A DNA stretch of 64,000 nt from Hofstenia miamia. Its lineage: Eukaryota > Xenacoelomorpha > Acoela. Numbering within the stretch: position 1 is the first letter of the stretch; every line of letters begins with the position of its first letter. The notes beneath the pieces are model-generated. The model was not told the DNA's origin. It ran no database searches and saw nothing but the letters and a program-made list of their open reading frames with translations. The stretch spans positions 142,431 through 206,430 of the forward strand of contig SCFE01000005.1 of the NCBI GenBank assembly GCA_004352715.1, given 5' to 3'. The position numbers and the translations under genes were made by a program. Below are positions 45,537 to 57,843 of this stretch, piece after piece.

Positions 45537-45638
45537 TATTTGTTTTATTGTGAAAAGACGTTGTTTTGTATTGTCGTTTTAATGCTGTTATTATGTCATT
45601 CAGCGACGTCATTACGACAGTTCTATGTTTACTGGGTA

Positions 45639-45840
45639 GACAAATAATGGACAGGTACTATTCGGTCTTCTGCTAATACTTTTTACTGCGCTATAATTAG
45701 CAGAAATTTAAACTAAAATATGTAGCACCGTTTGTCATTTCGTTTAATTAACAATTGGAATAATTTCGAAAGAATTAGAATTCTCTAAATAAAGGAAATG
45801 CGAATTGTTTGAGTGTCTTTGTTACATGCTCCTCCCCAAA
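45639..45840 (-). repeat. Likely 3' LTR start and polypurine tract
   Basis: Seen on the minus strand: TTTGGGGAGGAGCA (45840-45827), a purine tract, immediately followed by TGTAACAAAGACACTC from 45826. Known: in LTR retrotransposons the polypurine tract directly precedes the TG of the 3' LTR. The LTR would run down to about 45639, where the MITE target site lies. I see no second LTR copy, so this is inference from the junction. Confidence 0.4.
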
Positions 45841-46265
45841 CTGGGCTATAGATTTTAGTCCACCAGTATAACTCTGTCTGGCTGGAGTAGATATTGAGCA
45901 TCCTTTACTACAGTAATAGTTCAAGAATCATTCCAAGAGAGAATGTCAGAGTCTTGTAGTGATCGGGTTGCATAGCATAAGGCTTCTAGTTGCGTGCTGA
46001 TTTTTTTCGCAAATTATAGAATTTTGGCCTTTCCAAGTGATTAGATATTATTAACATGTTTCGTAAACTATTAAGTTTTCGTGTAAATAGATCATAGAAT
46101 TTGAGATACAAACGTAATCCTTTAATTGTAATTAGCTGTGTCATCTTTGCATCAATGTCAGTTGCGTGTGTTTCATCTTCTTTGATTAAACAGTCTGGAT
46201 AGAAAAATTTGTAAAAATTTAAAATATTTGAATGGTTCTTGACTTCGTCGAAGAAAATGGAGATA

Positions 46266-47410
46266 TTATTTGTGAGATATCCTCATGCATAAGTTCTGGT
46301 TCAGTAATGTTTGGTCGATCATGGTTATAATTTCGATGAATTTTGATATGTCGTAGCACTGGAGAGTCTTTTGAATTAAATTGCACAACATCAGATCTCC
46401 TATTCCTGAGAATAATATTAATGTGCGACTGGGTAGTTTATCAATACTTGATTCCACGTATTCTATTTGTTCTGCTATTTGTCTCGCCGATATATGTGCT
46501 CCAGTGATACGTGTCCATCGCAATATAACCGCAATGCATCGTCTTCCTTAATCAGTTTTGATTTGCTTTGTTGATACCCATCTGATTTGATAGTTTTTAT
46601 GAGATCTCCAATGTTATTTACGTACATGCAGGTTAAATAACAGCTGTATGGACTAGTGGTGAAGGAATGCAATAGTTATTTTCTGTGGAAATGCATTCTT
46701 CTAATGAGATCTGGTTGGTTGGGATTAGCTCTAACCAGACGATCCATATGGTCACAGGATAATTCACTTGTTTTTCCCACATAAATTTTCGTTTCTTATC
46801 TGAAAATATATAAATATCACGAGGCGCTATAGCTAATTTATTGCTCATCAAGGTTATTGGTAAGATGCCCAGAGGGTTTTCTTTGTTATTGATGTGGCTA
46901 TAGTATTTTTTGAAACTCTTGTTTAGTCTAGTGTTATTTCCAGGTTGCGACATTAATAATGAAGATTCATGTAAAAGCCAACTTTTGAGTTTTGCGGAGA
47001 TAGGAATGACTGCGATCTCATTATATTTGCTTTTCCTGAGTTGTTCCCATTTAGTATTATCAATGGGTACTGTTAATGTGGGATTGTTGGTTAAGTAAAC
47101 AGATATAAGAGCGACCATAAAGCGGATTTGCTGTGCAGTCTGGTGCACGTTTTTCCTTAAATAATGCGTTCCTAAAATCGGTGTGATCCTGAATATCAAA
47201 AGACTTTTGAATGTTATTAAGTAAGCGTTCCACTGAGTAATGATAGGTTTGCAACGGCGATGCTATCAATATATCAGGCCAAATATTATCAGTGGTATCT
47301 ATCTGGTTTGATATGTTTCCATACAGAGTGGACTTTGTTGAGTGTGTTAACTGATTGAGAATAAGCAAAAGAAACATGTAAATCAGTAATGGAGTTAGGT
47401 GCATGTTCAT
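46266..47410 (-). pseudogene. Envelope-like or unidentified membrane/secreted protein, broken in three frames
   Basis: Seen: reading down the minus strand from 47410, a hydrophobic signal-peptide-like start (MHLTPLLIYMFLLLILNQL), then a long hydrophilic region continuing through frame changes near 47095, 46640 and 46515. Asn-x-Ser/Thr sites and scattered cysteines (ECIS, NNYC, LTCMY, YCDGH) suggest an extracellular protein. It ends about 430 bases before the presumed polypurine tract and LTR, the position of env in gypsy-type endogenous retroviruses of invertebrates. I recognise no specific family, so the env idea is positional inference. At least three frame breaks mean it is not functional as it stands. 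Confidence 0.35.
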
Positions 47411-48010
47411 TAGCAATAAGTTCATAAGATTATGCTTGTAATAAGACGTCAACAGCAAGGCGTTTATCAACCATAATGTGACGATAAGGACATATTCTAT
47501 GTAAAAAAATAAGTCTATGTGAATTAAAGCTGCAGTAGAGTTACAGAATTCATGTAAACTCAAAACACTGAAATTGTGAGGCATTTGACTGAAAAAGTTA
47601 TCCAAACTTAATTCCAATTCATAAAGTTACGAACCACAAATTTCACTATTAGTAAGGTTAGTAAGAATAATAACTAAACGTATTTTGTTAACCTTGGCTA
47701 AATGATAAGCTAAATAAAGTTTTTAATAAATTTTATATCCGGAAGTTCCTCTGCTTTGACGAAATAAATAATTAAAATATTTTCCAAAGTAAAGTTGATT
47801 TGAGATTGTAGAACCAAGTTATCTTTGTAAGTAATAAGATTGTGTAGATTAGTAAGACAAAACTCATTATCAAAACAAGTATCTACTGTTTTGATAATGA
47901 GTGCTTTTTGCGTGGCTATAAAGTAAGGCTGAAGAGTTTCCTTGCCAATTACAGAGATGTGAGCTTAATGTTCTTTGTAGCATTCTTTATAGTGTGATGC
48001 AGAGTAGTAA
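47411..48010 (-). pseudogene. Second unidentified coding remnant with a terminal membrane segment
   Basis: Upstream of the signal-peptide-like start, the minus strand gives an open but ATG-less stretch (about 48000-47730, with NEFCLTNLHNLITYKDNLVL) and, after stops, 47617-47411 ending in a clear membrane segment (YVLIVTLWLINALLL) and a short basic tail. This looks like the C-terminal end of a membrane protein preceding the next one. Relationship between the two is unknown. Confidence 0.25.
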
Positions 48011-49306
48011 CTAGATGATGATGAAAGGGGGGATACCCTTGCAGCAAAACTGATATTAAGAAATATTTTTTATGTGAAATTACAGGTAAAGAATATTCAC
48101 ACAAATTCTATGTACATGTAGGTTCAATGAAATAATTGCAGTCAAATTCTATACATTTTAATTTATAGAATGCAATAAATCCTTTGAATAGTATAATAGC
48201 TGAACCTATGGCTTAGCTGTTCACAACAGTGCTTCCTTCTATAGTACTGTGTCGCCTTTCTTTGATAATTCTAACTCCACCAAGTAAATCTCATTCTTGT
48301 TATTTACATAGTGCTCCCACTACTACTTGAACCTCGCCATTATTCAACTTCCACAATATCTCAATTTCCTTAATAAGTGCTCTCTACTTCCTTAATCTTC
48401 TCACTTTAGATGTATTTATGATTGGGAGCAACTCTGTGGTTGTTGAATATCTGATTCTTAGTAATGACAATAATTTAAATGAATATTAAAAAAATAATTT
48501 TCATTATAAAAAAGTTAATAATCTAGATTGAAAACTTGGAAAATCTTTGAAAGTTCTTGAAGGAGTCTTAGTGCTTTGATTTCTTTCAAAGATCTTGTAA
48601 GTTTCTTAAGAGAAATTTCCAAAATTGTTTCTTGGAATTCCTGGAAAGATCTTGGATGCATTCTAAAAGATATTGTCAAAAAATTTTGTGTTATTCTTTC
48701 AATGAATTTCAACATATATTATTTCACCAAATTATTTAAAGTTTCATATATTTGTGTTTAGTGGTTAGATTTATAACCATTTATTGTAAAATCCATAGTA
48801 AAGCCTAGTAACTTGTTCAGAATTTCATTGGAAATGAAGCTGGGTCCAGAAATCCGACCAACATGCAAAACCAGTTTAATGAAACTTTTCGATTTACCTC
48901 AAACCCAATATTGAGACCCAAACACAATTGTGTGCATAGCAATAGAATCTAAGTTAATTCAAGCTTCTAATAAACAACTGCAATTACCTGTCTTTGAGTG
49001 GTCTAAGATTGAATACTCAATCAGAGTTGCTTTGATGTTATTGGACAGTTTTTGACATTGACCATGAAAATATAGATTAACTGACAATGAACAAAATTTC
49101 CCATTACATATGTATTTTCATTTATGACATGAGAAACTGTCACTAAAAACTGAACTCAGACACAAAAACAAAACCAGTAGTTTCCAATTTTCAGACCCAA
49201 CATAGACACAAATTAAAGAGTGGCTTATTTTTAAATATTCTTGGAAAACTACATAAAACTAAATTCAGAAATTAAAACACTCAGTATACATAGGTTATAT
49301 ATATAT
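48011..49306. other. AT-rich spacer with a degenerate short tandem at 48540-48680
   Basis: Around 48540-48680 the words TTTCTTGGAA, AAAGATCTTG and TTCTTGAAGG alternate, giving similar Lys/Leu/Phe-rich peptides on both strands. I read it as a decayed tandem repeat and not as a gene. Confidence 0.45.
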
Positions 49307-49501
49307 NNNNNNNNNNNNNNNNNNNNNNNNNNNNNNNNNNNNNNNNNNNNNNNNNNNNNNNNNNNNNNNNNNNNNNNNNNNNNNNNNNNNNNNNNNNNNN
49401 NNNNNNNNNNNNNNNNNNNNNNNNNNNNNNNNNNNNNNNNNNNNNNNNNNNNNNNNNNNNNNNNNNNNNNNNNNNNNNNNNNNNNNNNNNNNNNNNNNNN
49501 N
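49307..49501. other. Scaffold gap (195 N) inside (TA)n
   Basis: N run with TATATATA on both sides. It coincides with the change in CpG content reported in the findings. Confidence 0.97.
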
Positions 49502-50311
49502 TATATATATATATTGTCCATGATAGATGAATATTTACATTCCGATTCAAGTAAAATTTGTACATTCATACAAATAAAATATTTTAGCCTTTTGATTTGT
49601 TTTGGTAGGGCAATTGTAGATATTTCTTAAAAACATTTAATGATAAAGAAATTTTTAAGCATAGATGGACATAGCTAACAATTTGCCACAATCCCAATGT
49701 AGCCCATGTATTTTTTATTGGCTTAAATTAATACCCATTCTACACTTCTTTGCCCATTATTATGATCTCAGCAAAAACATCACACTAACATAGGAAAACC
49801 TAAAACCATGAAACCAGCAATTAACCCTAACTATGACTTTTTAGTAGACAGACTGTTCAACTCTCATTAATATCCACAGTAAGCAAAATAAGAAATATTT
49901 GAGGCTGTGTCATATTATAAAACATCTTACCAGGTTAATTTAAAATGATACGTGAAAAACAAGACACTTCTCTATCTCCTGATGTCTTAAAATTTTGGAT
50001 ATCATAATTTGTTAATGAGTTTTCAGAACTTAAATAATTTATTTGTGAAATCATCACAGATTTTTGAAAAAAAATATGTAAAAATTCCATAGGGCAGCAT
50101 GTAGGCATGTGTCTTTAGACATACACAAGTAAATAAATAATAATATTGTAATAGAAATTGTGTACTATTTTTTGCTGGTTTATATAAATCATATGAGAGA
50201 GAATTTTTCTGAAAATTGCTTTACCTTTTACAAATTTTCCTTTCAAAATGGGTGTAACAATTTTTTTGCAAATACACTTTTCACATTTCTCCATTGAACA
50301 AGGCAACCAAT
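49502..50311. other. AT-rich, CpG-poor spacer
   Basis: No gene seen. Confidence 0.5.
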
Positions 50312-51893
50312 TGTGGCATAATCTGTGTGTGTGGTCAGTTAAAGAAAAAATATGGACATAACCAAGACTAGCAATGTACTAAATAATTGATTAAATGTAA
50401 ACACACTGTTATAATCCTTTTGATTATTTGCACAATTTTATATAGTGCAGTTTTGATATTAATTATATTGGCAAACAGTTTGACAAAAAATCAAAGAAGC
50501 AATTTCACATATGCTAATTAATGCTGACACTGTCTAATCAGCAGACAAAGAAAGAGCAGGAAAATTGTCAACAACGCCAAATAACAGGTACTTGCCAATT
50601 GTTTGATTGTTTATGAGAATTTGATATAAATATGCAGCAATAGATGTAATTATGATGAATGAAATTTACTGGATTTACTTTGTTATTTTAGTCAGGTTTA
50701 TTTAATTATATTAATGGAAAGCTAAATGTTTGAGCACAAGAGTAGTCTTCAGGTGGTCCCCAAATTCGGCTAAAGGTATTTCAGATTTCAGAGCAGCTGC
50801 ATGATCCAGCCATTCACAAGTGTGGTGCAGCCTGTAGCTGAGATTTCCATTGTGCTTTTAGGTTAGGTTTACAAATAGGGGTTTTTAACTGTTCTAGCTT
50901 TCCCTTTGATAGATTCCCTAATAAGACATTTCATTCATAATTCACGATAGGTTAACCCTTTTTAGATCCAAATTCTTTCATTTCAATAATAAGGTTTATT
51001 GTACATACAAGGTTCCTCAGAGCCCTGATCTTTGCCAGTTGGCTTGCTTGTTCATGTAACTAACCAATCTGAGCATATATCAATTACTATTCAACTATCA
51101 ACCAATGTCCATTTCCTACTTTCTGCTGGCAGCAATGATTGCTCACATGTACAGAGGGCTTACATGTACAATTATAAATATAGGGATATTACATGTAGGG
51201 AATTATAACAAGCAAATGCATCAAGGTTGCACTATTGTTCTTTATTTACTCAACACTAATAACAAGGGCAATCAATGCACTAAATTAATAGGTTACAAAT
51301 CACACATTATCACTGAGTACACTGTCCACACACTGTGAGGAACTCTTTAGTTCCCAAGAAGGCTGGAGCAGTCACCAAGTTGGAACTCTCTCTCTCTTGC
51401 ATCAATCTGTGTTGGGTTTCAACCCTCTACCATCACTAACTCCCAACCTAAACAGATTTTAAAAGCAAATATCACCAGTACTGCTGGCATAATACTAATA
51501 CAATTTGATAGGGAGTGATCATGGAAACCCTCACACCCTTTGTCTGTAAGAAAAAGGAGATTTGTCTTAGCAATTATACCTATTTCACTCAATATAATGG
51601 TTGACAAGATTCAACATGATATAGATAGATAGATAGATGTTTATTAAATATTAGCTCAGAAAGAAAGTAGCAAAAATTAATTAAATGTATTTATATTTTT
51701 GGTAGAGCAATTTAGCAGTATGTATCACAATTTCTGAGCTGCAGTGTGTAAATTTATTCAATTGTATTTGTAATTTACATATATTAGAAAAAGGGGGAAT
51801 TATGTGGCATAATGCATTTGTAGGTGAAGATATCCTGTTTATTAAGATTCTCATGGTTATATATATATATATATAATTTCACCTTATGCCACA
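50312..51893 (+). repeat. LTR-like repeat with TGTGGCATAA / TTATGCCACA ends
   Basis: Seen: TGTGGCATAAT at 50312 and TTATGCCACA ending 51893, a TG...CA inverted terminal pair; the core 50585-51470 is related to the repeat at 14345-15215. A second TGTGGCATAA occurs at 51803, so the right part (51803-51893) may be a separate small fold-back. A LINE tail is embedded at 51615-51660. No open frame fits a retroelement protein, so it is a solo-LTR candidate. Target duplications are not convincing (CCAAT and ATAAT). Confidence 0.4.
51615..51660 (-). repeat. LINE 3' tail with (TATC)n
   Basis: On the minus strand: CTAATATTTAATAAACATC followed by (TATC)n. The AATAAA plus short tandem at the extreme 3' end is typical of LINE insertions. 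Confidence 0.4.
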
Positions 51894-52093
51894 ATAATTT
51901 ATAAAGTACATTCATCAAAATCATTGTGTCAGTAGTACTGAACCTACTTTTCCAGATACCACTAATAACTAGCTATTGTATCATGCTGTAAAATCTCTTT
52001 CAATTTTCCATAATTTTATATTATCTGCAGATGATTAAATAATAGTCCTCTAATGAACACAATTTTTAGAATATATATTTCAACTTATACTTC

Positions 52094-52124
<31 letters not shown>

Positions 52125-52495
52125 CTGCATATATGCTATTATTTTGGTAATTTAGCCTTCAAGTAAATTATTTAAAGGAGACAGTGAAAAACTTAGAAAT
52201 TGTAAATCAGGCACAGTACCATGATTTTCATAGTTGCTAATAATTAATTCCTCTATTTTAAAATAAAACAACAATAATCCCACTATTGTAATAAACAATT
52301 TAACTTAATTACAATTTCATTAAAAGCAGTGAAATATGCTTTAAAATGATTAAATATTAAATGAAAATTATGTACAGTGCACTGTCTCCAACCAATTCAT
52401 GTGCATGACAAGAAGTTGCAGCAAATCAGAAGACAAAAGAAGGGTCATGATTTTCCTTTCACAATTCCTATCTATACAGCTTCAAAACCAAATGT
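51894..52495. other. Spacer with (TA)n at 52096-52124
   Basis: No gene; one dinucleotide tract. Confidence 0.5.
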
Positions 52496-52499
52496 GATA

Positions 52500-52761
52500 A
52501 ATTATTTTTCTAAATCTAATCACTTATGTAACATTTAGGCAAAACCTTCAGAAAATCAAGGATTTTGCTACTGCAAAAACAACAATAACAGTGTTATTAA
52601 CACTGAGGAAGATGAAGGAATGATGAAAACAAATGTAGCAAATAATTTTTCTAATTCTAATCACTTATATAACTCCTAGGCAAAACTTTCAGAAAATCAA
52701 GGATATTGCTACTGCAAAAACAACAATAACAATGTTGAGGAAGATGAAGGAATGTTGAAAA
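52500..52761. repeat. Tandem duplication, two diverged units of about 141 bp
   Basis: Unit 1 starts at about 52500 and unit 2 at 52641. Both contain TTTTTCTAA, TCTAATCACTTAT, TTCAGAAAATCAAGGAT, CTACTGCAAAAACAACAATA and GAGGAAGATGAAGGAATG. Unit 1 has an extra CAGTGTTATTAACACTG hairpin (52589-52605). Confidence 0.85.
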
Positions 52762-53405
52762 CAATTTATAAGCTTAAGCAAGACTAAATTCTATTATGTC
52801 TGCCTTTATAATCTGAAGTATAACTAAAGAAGTACAAAATATGGTAATTAAATTTATCATGAAATTTCTTCTTGTATATTTGTTGTACAAATAAATATTT
52901 TTAAATAGGAACCATATACAATTACTGTTTTCAAAAAAAAATACTTAGCTGCTGAAAATGATTGCCAATCACTTGAATGCAGTGTGTGCTTTAATCATTT
53001 AATATCAAAGACAGTTAACATAATGGTTTTGCATGTTTTAAATGTTTGTAGAATTTATGTAGGTGAAAAGAAACTGATATATATATATATATATATATAT
53101 ATACTAGGAAAGACTCTACACTCACTCCATTTTCATTTACCATTATATTACTGTCCAGAATGCTTATGTCTCTAAACCTGTGAGACTAGTCAAAGTTGAA
53201 ACCTGTGCAAAATAAAAAAGTGGTAAACTACATTCCATAGAAGCATGCTTAAGTGAAAAATTTTCAATGTCTAATAATAAATTACAAAACTCTAAAATTA
53301 TTGAGACATGAAGAAAATCATTAGAGAAGAATTAGGAAATAATTAAATAATCATAGATATAAATTATTAAATTAGAGTAAATTTTAAAGATTTAAAAAAT
53401 TTAAA
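52762..53405. other. Spacer with (TA)n at 53077-53103
   Basis: No gene seen. Confidence 0.5.
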
Positions 53406-53409
53406 GGTA

Positions 53410-54148
53410 ATATAGCATAATCCAAGAATTAATGCTGCTTAAGATAAACAAAGCAGAGATTAGTCAGTCAAGGAAGATTATCATCAAATTATGATTAAAT
53501 TAATATTAATTGCAAAGCAAATTCAATTTAGATTTATCATCATTATTTTCATCATAGGTTATTACATTTTATATTAATTAGGATCTGTAGATGACCTATA
53601 AATAGACTGATAATGAGACTGAGCATGTATTACTAATTAAATATAGGCTAGGAAGCTGAAAGTAATTATCTAATTAATTATTTAAATTAATTAAAGGCAA
53701 TATTTTTCTGTAATGGCTAAATGAATATTTATTAAGCAGGTAGTGACACTGCCTGGTTGCAAAAACAAATTACACAATACAAATTAAGTTTAAGTCAGTT
53801 ACATCCAGTCTTGAGGGTTGCACCAAGTTAGGATAGGAAACACATAAGTTACTTTGTTGAGCTGAGATTATGGGAGAAACCCATCAATGATGAAGACAAC
53901 TACTTGTTGGATGATTCAGAGATCAGAGTCAACCAGAGGCCTCAGAAAAGATCATCTACTAGGAGAACAGCAACATTCTGTCCACAAATAAACAGTGTTT
54001 GCTTATGATATAGTTAATCAAAGTCAACTAAGAGTATTAATAGAATAAAGCAGTTAGTAAAAGTACATTCCTACCTGCAATTAACACAGAATTACATTCA
54101 AAAGGAATTAGTCAGCATTAGTTAGAGCTTGGTAGCAGATGCTACAGT
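53410..54148 (+). repeat. LTR-like repeat, related to 59070-60190
   Basis: Seen: starts TATAGCATAATCC (compare TGTAGCATCATCC at 59070) and ends GATGCTACA at 54148. In between, blocks pair in order with 59760-60180: GGTAATGGCTA/TGTAATGGCTA, AAGCAGGTAGTGAC/AAGCAGCTAGTAAC, CTGGTTGCA, GGATAGGAAACACATAAGTTA/GGATAGGGTACACATAAGTTA, GCTGAGCTGAGA and CCTACCTGCAA. No coding content. A (TA)n tract follows at 54158-54202. Confidence 0.5.
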
Positions 54149-54157
54149 AATGTTAGC

Positions 54158-54205
<48 letters not shown>

Positions 54206-56254
54206 ATCAACAAGCTTTTTACAACATAATATACATATTACACATTCTTAATTATTTTAAGTTATTTCAATGTGCAGTGAATATGCAGTGAAAGATGGGA
54301 AAACATTGTTCATCTCTATATTTCTAACATTTTGTCAATGTTAACATCATGAATTCAATAGAAAAGAAAAGAGCTAGATTTTATTTAAATGCTTATCTTC
54401 TCAGCTTCAAAATAAGCTATTAATGAATGTAATAGGTTATCACAATGCATCAAAATAACATATCAATATAAAGCAAATTTCTGATGCAGTGTAACACAAA
54501 ACAGGAGCAAAATATGAAGTGTGAATTCAAATTTCAAATATTCAAATGCCTTGTTTAACTAAATGGTGCATTTGCTTAAGTTGATTTTTGAATTTATTTT
54601 CAACCCCTACTTGTATTTGGATGCTTAATGATCAACAAAAGTTTGTCTCATGATAAAAACCATTTCAATTACAGTTCTAATTGGAGTTTTTACACACATT
54701 ATATCAAAAAATTTTGGGGCTCATACATCTTGAGCATAGATATCTTAGAAGATATCTTAAGTTCTCACTCTGCTCAGATGGGACATACAAAGGACCTGCC
54801 ATACAACATTAAATTGCTTAAGCTGGTGAATCATGTTTTAATATATTCTCATTATTTATAGTAATTTGTTACTAAATCCTGAAGAACCATTTTTTCAGAA
54901 GAAATTATCAAATAATAAGACACCTATTAAAGTTCTACATTTGCAATTACTTCAGTTTGATATGCTATGGTGTATCTTGTGTTTCAATTGAAAATTTTAA
55001 AATCTTTTTTTCATTTTAACTTTACTTATATAATTGAAGCATCTATATATGATTCATTTCTTCTCATCAAAATTTGGTATCTTTCAAAATTTTTAGAATG
55101 TATTTAAACTTTAAATACCCATTTTTAGTATAAATTCGATTGTTGCCATAAATTTCAGCATTCTCAAAAAACAATAGCAAATGTCATATTAAAAAAATCA
55201 ACCATTTTTAAAAATAAATTCTTTAGCACAAACAGCAATATACACATGAAATGCACAGAGTGCAATATGTGTTAAAATGATACAAAGTGGACAAAAAGTG
55301 ATATATATATATATATATATATTTGTGTGTGTGTTAAGCATTATATACAGAAAAAAGCAAAGCTGGACATAAAAATTTTGGCTTGTTCAATAGAACTACT
55401 TTCTTCATACATATTAGTGACTGGTGCTAAATATAAGTGAACATTTGAAAAATATATATTAAATATAATATATATTAAGAATTGTGTTCCAACATGTGCA
55501 TAGATGCAAAAACAAAAAAATAGTAATTTGAAAACATCTTTATTATTAATATAGATGACTGCTTCCCTGCTAAATATTTCAAACATTTTTGATATTAATC
55601 AGTAGTTGAATGCTTCCTTTATACAGGTTGGCCCATTATGCTGTTCTCCTTGTCTCACAAAACATGCATTTCTTGTACACTAGAATTACAATAAATATGA
55701 AACAGCAGCAGCATCTACATTTTTAAAAGGAATATTTGAATCCAGGATTAATCTAAATTTAATAATTTGATAGCAAATAATGAAGCTATACTTTCATTAC
55801 CATAAAGTCAAGCTATTTGATTTATATTACTTTGAAGTAATAGAAGGTTGCTTGGTAATGATGTTCTTAATTTCTATTTGTTAGAGCAATTAGACTCAGG
55901 AAAATCCAACAACTAAAATATTTGAATTTGATCTTGAAAGCAGATCTGTGAATCCAGTTTAAGATGAGATTTCTTTGTACAGAGAGCAGTGATCTGTGTA
56001 GAGACTGATCACAAGAGTAAGCTGAAGGTTGAACTGCAATTAAGAGGGTTGTGCCCTTCCTGCATTGCCCAACCAAGGCTGCTAATGTAGAGTCATTTGG
56101 GACCACAATTTTGATTATTTTCACTTTTTTAATTACTCTAATTTAGTGTTACATCATGATGATGTATTGATCTGTTGCTATCAATTTATCAATATTTCTT
56201 TTATTTTCAAGTGCAATATTTTGATCAATTTATTATTTGTTCCCTCAAAATTAG
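54149..56254. other. CpG-poor spacer with (TA)n at 54158-54202 and 55301-55322
   Basis: No supported gene. A minus-strand 85-codon frame at 55867-56124 is slightly richer in G+C but has no domain or splice context. Confidence 0.5.
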
Positions 56255-56281
56255 TCAGATGTGTTATTGTTCATTTAATTT

Positions 56282-57038
56282 TGTAAGGGAATTCATGTGA
56301 GATTTTGTAAACACATACCAGGTATTAATTCAAGCAATTGTTATAAATACGTGAAAGACTTGTAGTGAAGGCACAATAAAATTTTCTTTTCCCTTCAATG
56401 TCATTTGCTTTTTGAATTTTATTAACTTTGCTAATCCCTTTTAGATTTGATATGGATTTTAACTTAATGATTTTTCTTAAGATATGGCAACAATTTAGGA
56501 GTTACTCTGCAGCAGGGTGACAACTAGCTCCTTAGCAGATTGTAGCCCAAATTGTGGTTGCTTTAAGTTACAACTACATGTGCATGTAGGGATTAACAAC
56601 TTTTATTTTGATCATTTCATTTTTGTACATTCACTCAAATAACACACTGCAAATATAATAAGCCATTGGTGAAAGTGAATGCATGGTAACTACATGCCTT
56701 TTGTTTTATTATTTACATGAGCTGAGATAATAGAACACTGAGCTAAATTGTTTATTTGAGCTAGAAATTAATACTTGAGACACACCATTAGCACCTTGAC
56801 AAGTAAAGATGGCTTCCTGGATATGGCTTCAGCATGGTGCCATGTGAATTGGTCACTGCAGGAAATATATTCTCAGTGGATAATTTCTGTTTTTCTTTAC
56901 TTAATTAGTGAACTACTTATGTTCCCTCTTTTGTTGGAATGCAGGTTGGTCTCTACAATGGTAGCCTCTGCAACCTTTGATTGAACCTTTGAGATTCTCA
57001 ATACCACTGGAGTAGCCAGAGCACCCCTTGATTCTACA
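56282..57038 (+). repeat. Large inverted repeat, left arm
   Basis: Starts TGTAAGGGAA and ends TGATTCTACA (57029-57038). It pairs along its whole length with the reverse complement of 58195-58949. Shared words include CAATAAA, GCAACAATTT, TAGCTCCTTA, AGCCCAAATTGTG, CACTGCAAATATA or ACATTGCAAATATA, GAGCTAGAAATTAATACTTG and TGCAACCTTTGAT. The weaker similarity continues about 100 bases outside, to about 56155. TG...CA ends and an internal TATAAATA suggest an LTR-type origin. Confidence 0.7.
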
Positions 57039-57625
57039 CTAACAGAATTAACTTATTGAGTGCTTTCTACAGTCCAACACTACTATGACATCAGGAATAA
57101 CCCTGCAAATGATTTCAAATTACCTATTACATTGGTTATCCATGAAATAGCTTCTATAAGATTCACTCATTGCTCAGGAACCAGTGGCAGGTATGTGGAC
57201 TGATTGTTAGTTATGATTTTATAAAGAAATCAGTATCCCTATCATTTTCATTTTTTGGGAATTTCTGCATATCCTGTAATGTTAGCAGAGGATTTAATGA
57301 TGACTTTCTGATTCTAACAGACACATTCATCATTTATATATATATATACATTTGTGTATGCCCTTAGAAATAAGCACTTTGTCTGATAAATTACCCTTTC
57401 TAAGGCAACAGCATCCCTGAATTTGATATAGTTCAAATGTAATCTATTTTTTCTCTTATATGATTAGTGTGAATATTTTAATATAATTATTGTGTTCATT
57501 TGGATTACTTAATTTTTTTCATGGATTAGTAATAATTTTTTAAAAAAATGGCAAAGACCATTTACATCAGGTGCTGTGCCTTTTTATCATTTTTTGTGTT
57601 TTAAATATTTTAAATATTTGTTTGA
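57039..57625. other. Spacer between the inverted arms
   Basis: No gene. A short TATATA tract at about 57338-57350. Confidence 0.5.
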
Positions 57626-57843
57626 GGATTATTAGTCATTCTAGGATATCTCTGATACTAATTTGGATGAAATAAGATTCACCAATGGTATAGTATATTT
57701 GCAATGTGTTAATTTATATGCATGTATGAACAGATTGAGTAAAAGTTGCTATTTCCTACATGTAATTGTAACCTAAAGTGAACACAATTTGNGGATTATT
57801 AGTCATTCTAGGATATCTCTGATACTAATTTGGATGAAATAAG
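57626..57843. repeat. Duplicated blocks around a single-N join
   Basis: Block X (51 bp) at 57626-57676 recurs at 57793-57843. Block Y (115 bp) at 57677-57791 recurs at 58561-58675. A single N at 57792 separates them. Before the N, X and Y are adjacent; after it they are separated by 717 bp. Confidence 0.9.

Larger units (their letters stand above)
44041..45636. mobile_element. MITE with perfect 20-bp TIRs and TA target site, split by Tc1
   Basis: Seen: CCCAGTAAACATAGAACTGT at 44041-44060 and its exact reverse complement at 45617-45636, flanked on both sides by TA (44039-44040 and 45637-45638). Just inside are palindromic words: AAACGACGTCGTTT (44063-44076) and GACGTC again near 45605. Without the Tc1 element at 44246-45536 the MITE is about 305 bp. 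No coding capacity of its own. The TA duplication points to a mobiliser that cuts at TA, but its family is not identified. Confidence 0.85.

Noticed and set aside
48515-48761. Overlapping frames on both strands with Lys/Leu/Phe-rich peptides
   Set aside because: Both strands give similar peptides because the DNA is a degenerate short tandem of AAAGATCTTG-like words; not a gene.
55867-56124. 85-codon minus-strand frame
   Set aside because: Slightly higher G+C and fewer stops than the surroundings, but no domain, no splice sites and no conserved pattern that I know.
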